From positions 22,773 to 73,027 of the forward strand of contig CDMY01000322.1 in assembly GCA_001179505.1 (NCBI GenBank): DNA of 50,255 nucleotides. Reading direction: 5' to 3'. Below, piece by piece: positions 12,286-21,928 of the stretch (position 1 is the first letter of the stretch; each line of letters opens with the position of its first letter). The translations under genes and the position numbers were made by a program. The DNA is from Vitrella brassicaformis (taxonomy: Eukaryota; Sar; Vitrellaceae). The notes under the pieces are model-generated. The model was not told the DNA's origin. It ran no database searches and saw nothing but the letters and a program-made list of their open reading frames with translations.

Positions 12286-14476
12286 ATGGCGGAGAGTGAA
12301 GATGTGGCTTTCGGCTGGATGGAAAATTCCTCGGCAGCACAGGTAATTCTCAGCTCTCAAGGTGCTCACCACCTCCGCAACCTACAAGATCTGTCTGTGC
12401 GGTGCTTCTCGTGCTCGTCTGCAGACGGTCTTCTACCTGCTGCCCATTCTCTTCCTCCTGGTGGTGACACTGAAGCCGAAAGGCATGGCCTCGCAGACCT
12501 CGCTGCCCCTCAGCGCCCTCCTGCTGTACGCCATACGGCTCATCTTCATGCGGGGCATCGACTACGACAACCCCAATATCCTGCACGCCGCCATCGTGTA
12601 TGGCTTTCTCGACACGCTCACCCCCGTCAGCATCATCTTTGGGGCAATCATGCTCTTCAGGACGATGAGCGAAACCAAATGCATGTACGCCCAGAGGAGC
12701 GGGAACCGCCCGAGGCGGCACACGGGAAGGCCTTTGTCTGCTTGGTGTGTGTGCAGGAGCTGGATGGTTGCGATGCTCAAGAGTCTGTCGAACCAGCATC
12801 CCGTTGCCGAGGTGATGCTCATTGCGTGGGCGTTCGGATACATCGTCGAGGGCGCATCGGGGTAGGCATGAGACTCTGGTGCTATCGTGTTTATTCGCTC
12901 TTCTCTTTGCCCATCTTAGTTTTGGTACTCCCGTTGCCCTCGCCGCGCCCATTTTGGCGGAGCTTGGCCACGATCCCGTCAAGTCGATCGTCTGCTGCCT
13001 CATCATGGACGGAATACCAAGTCAGAGAGAGGACACGCAAACACCTGACCTGCATCTGAGAGGACTCATGTGATGTGACGATCCGCCTGGCCTGTGTGGA
13101 CGCCATCGGTGCAGATATCTTTGGAGCGGTGGGTACGCCTGTGTGGTTCGGCTTCTCGACTGTGGAGGGCTTCGCACAGACCGGCGAGCTGTACTTCCCA
13201 ATCATCGCGCAAAAGGCGCAGACACTCATCCTGGCGTGTACCCTCGTCGTGCCTTTCCTCGCTGTGTGGGTGCTGGTAAGACAGACCGACAGGAAGGGAA
13301 AACAGGCGGGCGCATGGGAAGCTTGCAAGGTGAGCTGTGTGTGTGTGCAGGTGCCGTTCAACGTTTGCAGGAGGAACGTCGGCTTCATCCTGCTGTCTTC
13401 TCTCGCATGCGGCGTGCCCAGCTACGCCCTGACGTGGGGCCCAAGCCCGCTGTTCGAATTCGCCTCCCTCATCGGAGGACTCGTCGGTAGGAAGGATCGA
13501 TGCATTCACGAATTCCCTCTCTTAAGACCTGTGATCACTCTTTTCCCTTTGTAGGTTTCGCCATAACGATGCTTCTGATCTATTACAAGGTACTGCTGTT
13601 TCCCTACGAGCTGGCCAGCACCACAGCCACCGAGGCCCCCACACAAGCAGTGACACCCCGCGGCCCCCGCAGCCGCCTCCCCAAGGGCGACTCCAGGCCC
13701 AGAATGGTCGTCAGGGACTCCAGCAGAGATGCCGCCAACCAGAGGCCCAGCCACACGACCACCGGCAACGGAGGCGAGGGCTTCTCTGACCTGAGGACAG
13801 AAGAGACGGCCAACGGCGAGAAGAACAACAACGATGCAAAGAACGACGAGGGGAAGGGCGATATCGAGGCGCCAACTGAGAGGAGGGACGCCATCGTGTT
13901 GCGCTTCATGTCGACGGAGATCAGCGCTCCTGGGCCAGTGACACAGGCAGCCTACGGCCGGCCGCCACACCAGCCACCAGACAGCAAAGAGTACGAAGTG
14001 ACCACCATCTACACCATGGACGAGGGCGTGCAGGCCGGGGAGGGCCTCCATGCGGAAGGCCTCCCGGTGCTGTATGACCAGGCCCAGCTGGTGCGCATGC
14101 TGAGCGAGGGGCTGGAGAAAGAACTGCCCAAAGACGCATCGCTGATATCACTTGGCGCGAGCAAGTCGGTGTGGGGGAAGTTGTGGGTGGCGGCCGAGAA
14201 CACCTTCACGATTTGGGGGACAGTTGTCGTTCTGATTCTCACGCGCATCAAGGAGATCGGTTTGAAGCAGGCCCTCACTGCCGAAGAGCCCTACGGAGAG
14301 GTGAGCAGCACACACAGGACAGCAATGCACACACTGCACACACAGCAGGCTGCCCCTCATTCTGTTGCTCCCTTTCCTGTCAGTTGCCCTTGGGTGGCCT
14401 GGGCACGTTCCGCATCAGCGCATCCCTCTCGGTCTTCCTGCGGGACATATTCACCGAAACGGGCGTCAACTGGGGC
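12286..14476 (+). CDS. L-lactate permease (LctP family), truncated by assembly gap
   Basis: Exons 12286-12342, 12425-12684, 12757-12861, 12920-13020, 13115-13275, 13351-13486, 13555-14300 and 14384-14476, then Ns; about 553 residues are visible. Hydrophobic helices alternate with short loops. The signatures GYIVEGASGFGTPVALAAP and FGAVGTPVWFGF are the repeated glycine-rich motifs of LctP/LldP permeases, which take up lactate or glycolate with protons. A hydrophilic loop of about 200 residues (about 295-500, rich in charge, Pro, Thr and Asn) follows the segment ending YYKVLLFPYELAS and is much longer than in bacterial relatives. The C-terminal half continues into the gap at 14477. The 19-residue first exon is short but in phase. 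Likely plasma membrane or mitochondrial membrane; location is inference. Confidence 0.85.
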
Positions 14477-14776
14477 NNNNNNNNNNNNNNNNNNNNNNNN
14501 NNNNNNNNNNNNNNNNNNNNNNNNNNNNNNNNNNNNNNNNNNNNNNNNNNNNNNNNNNNNNNNNNNNNNNNNNNNNNNNNNNNNNNNNNNNNNNNNNNNN
14601 NNNNNNNNNNNNNNNNNNNNNNNNNNNNNNNNNNNNNNNNNNNNNNNNNNNNNNNNNNNNNNNNNNNNNNNNNNNNNNNNNNNNNNNNNNNNNNNNNNNN
14701 NNNNNNNNNNNNNNNNNNNNNNNNNNNNNNNNNNNNNNNNNNNNNNNNNNNNNNNNNNNNNNNNNNNNNNNNNNNN
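14477..14776. other. Assembly gap (300 N)
   Basis: Exactly 300 unknown bases, which looks like an estimated or arbitrary gap size. The left edge lies inside the lactate permease coding sequence and the right edge inside a TLDc-coding exon, so the real missing sequence must hold the permease 3' half and the 5' half of copy C and is probably longer than 300. Confidence 0.98.
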
Positions 14777-16223
14777 CTCGGCGGCAAGGTGTGCATCGGT
14801 GGCGGCCGCCTGTGGCTGGGGTATGGGGAGAGGATGCACGGCCGTCTGTGGCTGGGGTATGGGGATGATGGGCGGCCGGCTGGCGACCTGCGCAGCTGTC
14901 TCCAGTGGGTGTGGAGAGATGAGCTGCCCGACGACAAGTCATACGTGGGCAGCATCAGCGAGCAGAGACGGACCACGTTAGCCGCCGGCATCGCCAAGAT
15001 CGACGTGCCGCATGGCGAGCAGTGCGTGCAGGTCGCCGGCGCAGAGGGGGTGGTGAAGGACCGCAATGGAGCGACGCCTGGCAAGGTAGCCATCGGTGGC
15101 GGCCGTCTGTGGCCGGGGATGGGCAAGGGGCGGCCGGCTGGCGACCTCCACCGCTGCTGTCAGTTTGTGGAGGGGAGTGAGCTGCCCGACGACAAGACGT
15201 ACGTGGGTGACATCGAAGCGGAGGGAGTGGCCACCCTTGCTGCCAGACACTGGTTCACCGCCCAGCGACTTGAGGTGTACCAGGTCAGACCGACACGTCA
15301 AGTGGACGGACGTCATCATGTCGATGTGACGTGTGTGTCCATGTGTCGATGTGTGTGTCTGTTTAGGTGTGGAGCACTCTCCCGGCTGACCCCATCCTCC
15401 CCGCTGATGACCTGCAGGCCCTCATCGACATGACACGCGGCGTTGGGATGACCGCCCAGCTGCTCCACAAGTGGGTCAGCCAGTGATTAGCGTCGAAGCT
15501 GTCGTATCAGCATGGCACTGTGTATCTCTCTCCTGTCTGTCCGGCTGTGTCAGGGGCGAGCGTGACGGCTGGGCAAACGAGACGATGCTGGCCAAGGCGG
15601 GCGGGGCGGCCGACCTGCTGCTGGTGGCCAAGGACACCGGCAGCCACACATTCGCCACCCACATCGAGGGACGGCTCAAGCAGCCAGCCGACCCCTTTGA
15701 CATTAAGACGACATGCTGCCCCGTGACCTTCTACTCCATCAGCGGCGCCTTCGAGGAGGGCGGCATCACCAAGGTCACCGTGCCGCGCACCTATGCCGAC
15801 CACGGTGTGACGGTCGTCGACACAGAGGTGGAGCTGGTGGGCACAATGGGCAGCAAGGGCACGGCTGGCAAGGTGTGCATCGGTGGGCACCGGCTGTGGC
15901 TGGGGCTTGGGGGTCATAGGGAGCCGGCAAGCGACCTCCGCAGCTGCTGTCAGTTGGTGGGGAGGGATGAGCTGCCCGACGACAAGACGTACGTGGGCAG
16001 CATCAACAAGGAGGGATGGGCCACGTTAGCCGCCAGCCACTGCTTCACGTGTGTCGATTTGGAGATCTACACGCTGCAGGTCAGAGGGGCCAGCGGGAGG
16101 AGGGGGGCACATGAGTGTTTTGATTCCGTTGCCCTCCTGTTTCTGTCTGTGTGTGTGCAGGTGCCGGATGGCTGGCAGTGGCTGAGTGCGGTGGCCGATA
16201 TCATTCTCGGCCAGTCGACATGA
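14777..16223 (+). CDS. KCTD/double-TLDc protein, copy C (5' end in gap, first TLDc rearranged)
   Basis: Exons: gap..15283, 15367-15470, 15554-16079 and 16161-16223 (TGA), in phase. The second TLDc (15554-16079) is ordinary, with a variable stretch (RTYADHGVTVVDTEVE) that differs from the other copies. The first exon is abnormal. It starts mid-TLDc at GKVCIGGGRLWLGYG, repeats GRLWLGYG at once, runs through RDELPDDKSYVG to TTLAA, then jumps back to the earlier strand GIAKIDVPHGEQ and passes through a second GGRLW to LEVYQ. It therefore holds about one and a half TLDc domains. This could be a real partial duplication or a misjoin of near-identical copies next to the gap. Confidence 0.75.
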
Positions 16224-17135
16224 GAGCTGTAGAGGGGCTGAGGGGAGCGGGGCGACTAGCCAGTGGATTAGGACAGTCGGCCAGCTGCTCGAATGTGTTC
16301 TTACAGCCTATGTTTTTGTCTAGCTAGTGCCTTTGATGGCGCGCTGTGTGAATTTCATCGCCTCGTCACATGTAGTGTGTGAGACCCACGAAGAGTGAGC
16401 CGGGGCGGGAACGAAGCCCATAGTTGCACGGATAGCACTGTGTGGCTTGCTGACTGTCTCGATGACGCACGCAGATTCGATAGCGTTTGATGGCAGATTG
16501 ACAGAGATCCCAACATAGTCGTTGAGATAGACAGACAGACAGACCGTCTATCCATCCATCCGTCCCCTGAGACAGACGTGTGTCTCTCGTTTACTTCTCC
16601 GCAGACGCCATGCAGCTACCATACACAGCGAGTCCTGGAAAACTGGTCAACGACGTTAAAATAAGTGTGCAGCGTCTGTTCATAGGGCAATCTGCCAGCG
16701 TCAGAGAGAGCCCTCCATGCTTAATACAGAGTTTCATTTGTCCCGAGTGGCTTGGACTGTAACGGAAACAGTGCGCTACCGTCCGATCCAGTCAAAACAT
16801 TAAGAGGGAGAGCATCATGAGCTCATGACACAATACAATACAATGACAGAACACAGCCTTGCTCCCACAGCCTCTCAAGCGCTTGCCGATCTGGCGCCCG
16901 TCCATGCCTGCATCACGAAGGACATCTTGCCCAACACGCCGATGAGTCCTCGGCCCCGTCGACAGGACCAGCACCCGTCGGCGAGTGTGAGCTCATGACT
17001 ACCATGATGCAGGCACGACTTCTGCTCATCCATCCATTGCTCACAGATGCATGCCACCACTCACAGCAGTCATGACGGAAAAATCTAGAGCCACTCAGTA
17101 GGTAAGTACAGCAAACCAGCCAATCAGTGAGTCGG
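16224..17135. other. Intergenic, no gene recognised
   Basis: About 910 bases between the convergent 3' ends of copy C and NHP2. The first 60 bases are the 3' flank shared by the family. No open frame resembles a known protein. Confidence 0.5.
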
Positions 17136-17698
17136 CTAGAAGTAAGGGTTGATCTTCCTGACGCCCTCGTCGGCCCTCTCAAAGAGCTTCTTGTAAGTAG
17201 ACTCCTCGCCCTTGGGCTGCACCACCAGCAGCACAGAGGCCGGTCGCTTGGACTTGGCGGCGCTGCCCAGCAGCCGACGCGAGGGGACGAAGCAGTAGGG
17301 GACGTCCTTCTTCTCACACAGGATGGGCAGGTGCGCCACGATGTCGACGGGAAACACATCAGCAGCGAGAAACACAACACCCTGACAGACACACACACTC
17401 AGCCGACACACGCACACGCATACAGAGGACAGGCGATGAGTGCATTCACCAGCAACGTCGTTCGTGCATATATCCCGTCGCTCACCTTGGTGTCTTTGCG
17501 TATGGCCTTGGTGACCTCGGCCACGCCCCTCCGGAGTGATTTCTTCTCGCCGGCGGCCTTCCTCAGCAGCTTGAGGGACCGCTCCAGCAGTTTGGAGTTG
17601 ATGTCGAGCAGCGGCTGGGCGATGGGCGAGATGAACGGCGACGACATGTCCTCATCGCCGCCAAAGGCGTCGTCAGCACCGCGAGCCTCGTCATCCAT
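17136..17698 (-). CDS. NHP2: H/ACA ribonucleoprotein subunit NHP2 (L7Ae family)
   Basis: Two exons, 17486-17698 and 17136-17381, joined in phase 0; 152 residues, matching the usual NHP2 length (about 150-156). An acidic N-terminus (MDDEARGADDAFGGDEDM) precedes the L7Ae/NHP2 fold: SLRRGVAEVTKAIRK, then the RNA-binding core GVVFLAADVFPVDIVAHLP, CEKKDVPYCFVPSRRLLG and a C-terminal helix ending KINPYF. NHP2 binds H/ACA guide RNAs together with dyskerin, NOP10 and GAR1, and acts in rRNA pseudouridylation in the nucleolus and, in some lineages, in telomerase RNP. It is divergently arranged with the HRD1-like gene (163 bases between starts). Intact. Confidence 0.93.
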
Positions 17699-17861
17699 GA
17701 TCTGATCTTGGGCTTGTTAGTCAGATGCAGTCAGTCAATTCGCCTTTGAACGGACCAGAGCGACGGCCTCAAGAGGTACCAAAAGCGGATCTCTTTCATT
17801 TCTCGACTCGCAAAAGGTCGAGCTCGCAAGTGAGTCGAGAAGAAGAGGACTTGGTTGATAG

Positions 17862-20800
17862 ATGTTGGCGCTGTACAGTGTTCTCACGTACGGGTCCTTC
17901 TACATATCGCTCCACAGACACGACTCCCTCACAGAGTGGATCAACGCAGAATGGTCGGTGGGCAGCACAAGAGAGGCAACAGCTGAGGCAGAACCACCGT
18001 CTGGACCTACATCTACTGCTGGTGTTTTGTGTGTGCCGTGTGTTTGGTGTTTGTGTGGCGCAGGACGCTGCTGGTGCTGCTGAACGTGCAGGTCAACACG
18101 TGCCTGCTGATCTTCCAAATCGCAAACAAACTCTTCCTCGGTACGCAGGACGCACAGCACACACAGGAGTGACTGAATCTGCATGATAGCGGTGCTCTTG
18201 CCGTCAGGCGGCATCCGGCCGTACGAGCGCAAGAAGATCGTTGAGAAGTCCATGAGCTACGTGGTGAGTGAGTGCGTCAGAGTGCGTCAGCTGGCCATCA
18301 TACGGATGACACCCACGACGGATGGACCTTTGGTTTGCTGTTGGTCAGATGTGGCGGGTTTTGTTCATCGTCTACATGACCAATTTCTACCGGAAGGAGA
18401 TGCTCATGTACCTCATCTGGTGCACCGTGCCGGCGTTCCTGCGCAACTCGCTGGAACTCATCAAAAGTAGGCGACAGCTCATCGGACACTCAGCAGCCAG
18501 CCATGAGCTGTCCATCTCATCTGTGTGTGTGTGTGTGTATGTGCGTGTGTGCTGGCTGGCAGGTCGGTTATTGAATCCCCCCGAGCACGCCACCGAGAAG
18601 CCATATAGGCGGCTGGTGGCCCTGCTGGCCTACTGGCTGTGTGTGGTCACGTGTGCGGCCCTGTGGATCATGCTGTCGAGGGTGCTGCTCTTCGATGTGG
18701 CCATTCCACTACAGCTCTGCCTCATCTACGAGGTGAGCAGCCACACACGCGGATATAAAGAGGCCAACGATGTCATGATCTCATTCTGCCTGCCTTGTTG
18801 TGTCCATTCAGCCTGCCCTGGTGCTGCTGAGGTCGGCATCGGTGGGCTTCCAGGTCGTAATGCACTGCATCGACACGCAGGCACAGCAGAACAAGTGAGT
18901 GTGGGAGGCGGGGAGGGGGGGAGGGAGGGAGGGAGGGGAAGCAGCCATAAGTTTGCCGCGTCCCAAATTGGTCGGCTTTATGTGGACATCAATCGACTGA
19001 CTGACCGCCGCACGACGCGAAGAGGGAGTGTTCGGGGGTCCATCAAGAGGGCTGCTCTCACACACACGCGATGGCAGCACCTAGAAGCTGACTCCTACAC
19101 TCACATATATACGCTGCATCATCGACAGTGCATTGTCATGTGCCATTAATTCATTTGATATCGTCTGATGTGTAATGTGTGTTGTGTGTGTTGTGTGTGT
19201 CGTACGTGTGTGTGTCAGGTACACGTCGATTTTCACGGTGAAGATGGTGGTTGAGCTGCTGATCAACGGCCTCATGGCGGCCCACGACATGTTCCTCTGG
19301 GCGGTCTTCGGCTCCTACTCAGCCATGGATATATTCATCATGTGTAAGTAACCACAGCCACCTGAGAGAGCCGTGCAGACTCACACAGAGAGAGAGCCCA
19401 AGCAGACAGATCTTGGTAGGTACTTGCCTGGTGTGGCGTCTGGCGTGTATGCTCGCTGCAGGCTCTCTGCGGATATCAATCATGGCGCTGAGGCGACAAG
19501 TCAGTCAGCTGCCACGCCACACAGCCAGGCAGATGGACTCAGAGGCCGCTACAAAGGTTTGAATGCCTTATCACCTATGTGTGTGTGTGTGTGATGCAGT
19601 ACAAGCGGCTGCGCAACTTTCGTGTGGTGAGCAGTCTGTTGGAGAAGAGCTTCCCACCGGCCACTGCGGACGAGATCAAGAGCCCCAACGAAATTTGCGT
19701 CATCTGCAGAGACGTAGGCACTGCACTGCACACAACCGAGCGACAGACAGGACAGCCTGTAGGGCAGGGAACGTGTTGGCGCTTCCCTATCTATCTGCAG
19801 ACCATGAGCTCGGCGAGGAGGCTCCCGTGCGGCCACGTCTTTCACCTGTGAGTGAGAGGAGGACTCCTTCCCAGAATGAACACACAGTGCCACCCAGGAC
19901 TGGTCCAATGGTCAACTTGTGCTGTGCTTGCTGGTGCTGTGGTTGTCTTGTCTTGTCTCAGGCACTGTCTGCGTCAGTGGCTGGAGAATGAGATCACATG
20001 CCCAATCTGCAGGGCCACCCTTCTGTCAGGCGATGACGCAAGGTCAGACAGACATGCACCAGAACAAACAGGGGAACAGCAGCCAGCATCAATCCATCGG
20101 TTGCTGTCTGTCAAATCAATCAGGTTGCTGTCCGACCACACACGAGCTCGCCGTCACGCCCCAGCTGGCGTGCACGTGCCGCCCCCAGACCCGCTCTTCC
20201 CCATGCCGCCGTTCGTCACACAGCAGCAGGGTGGCAACCAGGGTGGACAAACTAACAACAGGCCACCGGCGGCAGCGGCAGCACCACTGCCTAGAGGCAA
20301 GCTGACGAGAGGACGAGACAACGGATCCACAGTCACATGACATACATCATTGCAATGTCTTGTGCGTGCGTGTGCGTGTGCAGTCCGGTTGGCGGTGTCC
20401 GTGGGCCGCCCCAATGGCGAGCGGGGCCTGCGGCTCTCGACAACCACAACTGTGCCGATTGACGCGGGCCAAAGGGGCACCACACAGGAGGCCGCCAACG
20501 GTCAGACAACGATGAATGGCGGAGGGGACGGGCAGCCACCACAGCAGCAGCAGCAGCAGCAGGCGGCACCACAGCCGGCGCAGAGGCGGGTCATCACACG
20601 GGCCATTCATTTTACCATACCAGGTGCGGGCACATCGATGTAAGACATGCATCGCATCGACGGCTGAGTCGTATGCCATGTGATGTCTGTCTGTCTGTCT
20701 GTGTCCATAAATGTCAGCCCCCCATCGTGTGGAGCGCTTCTTCACCCTGGTGTCCTTCCACGTCATCCGACTCGTGGTAAGCAAGCAGCTGGCCAGCCAG

Positions 20801-21236
20801 GCCAGCCAACCAGCAATTGTGTCGACATATGTGTGTATGCCCTGCTCAGTTTTATTTTGTGTACTACGTCTCCCGCCTCTTTTCGGCGGCCGCAATCAAC
20901 GAAGCCCCCCTGCTGCCGCCTGACCTCACCAACTTGATCAACCAGCCACCGCCCACCGCCCCCACGACGCAGGACACGGGCCCAGCGGCACAGCAGCCAA
21001 CACAGAACGGACACACCACCAACGGCCCTTCGACAGCCGAGCAGGAGACTCAGCCACTACACACAGACCAAGAGAGCATCGCTGCTGCTGGTGTTGGTGC
21101 TGATGGTTTGTCGCTATTGGGTGGCGAGGCTGCCGGTGCTGCTGGTGCTGCTGGAGATGAGGACTCATCGCAGGTGCGGTCGCGTGTGGGCCTGGTGCCG
21201 CCCACCGGGGACAGGGGGGAGGAGGCAATCGATTGA
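17862..21236 (+). CDS. HRD1: HRD1/synoviolin-like ER membrane RING E3 ubiquitin ligase
   Basis: Fifteen exons, all in phase: 17862-17953, 18064-18140, 18208-18263, 18349-18466, 18563-18732, 18812-18894, 19219-19343, 19462-19499, 19600-19713, 19801-19847, 19962-20042, 20124-20296, 20384-20623, 20718-20776 and 20850-21236; 619 residues. Residues 1-250 are a multi-spanning membrane region (at least six hydrophobic helices). Then LRRQYKRLRNFRVV and SFPPATADEI parallel the HRD1 linker (YPDATPEEL in animals). The RING-H2 is at about 284-327: CVIC, LPCGHVFHLHCLRQWL, CPIC. The tail is Q/P/T-rich and includes another hydrophobic stretch (RFFTLVSFHVIRLVFYFVYY). HRD1 ubiquitinates misfolded ER proteins during ERAD. 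gp78/AMFR is the alternative, but no CUE domain is seen. The intron after 20296 needs a GC donor. Confidence 0.85.
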
Positions 21237-21928
21237 GGGCCAGAGCCACCTATCTAGCGTCTCAGTCAGCAAAAGGGCAGACATACAGAGGACGGGACGG
21301 GACACTGGGCGGACGGGAGGGACGTATCGAGAGTATTTGTTTTGACGCTGGCTGACATGCATGACACGGGATGAGTCAACGGGATGGGAATGGGGATGGG
21401 GGTCGTGGCTTTTTGACGAGCTCAGAGTGCATCCACGTCAATGCATGTCATGCATTCAGCCGGTACGTTGGTTGATACGATCGATGGATGTGTGATGTGT
21501 GCGACTGACTTGTCTGCATGAGGGCGGTGAGACATGAATGACATCATCCGTTCAAACGAGTCCCGCAACTAACGCAGGCGATTCTCTGGCGGAATATATA
21601 AGCAGGTGTGAGCGTAATCAGTGCCTATCTCATGCACACACACACACACACACGGGAAATCTATGTTGTCCATTGATTGTACACCGAAACGCCGCACGCA
21701 CCGCGGAAAGACAGAGAGAGGAGAACACGCAGGCCATCTCAGAGACTCATTGTCTGCCCGCCCCACCAACCAAGAGAAGAGACACTATGTCTGTCTGTCT
21801 GTCTGTCTGTGTGAGAAGGACATAGCGTCTAGCCAGCCACCCACCCAAGACATGTCATGTATGTAAACGCAAAGGCGCAAAGGCGCAAAGGCAGTGAGTG
21901 TGTAAGAAAAATGGCCCTCACGCATGGT
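21237..21928. other. Convergent intergenic region, no gene recognised
   Basis: About 690 bases between the 3' ends of the HRD1-like gene and the C2/repeat gene. It holds a CA tract (about 21635-21653) and a TCTG tetranucleotide array (about 21788-21812). Nothing else supported. Confidence 0.5.
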
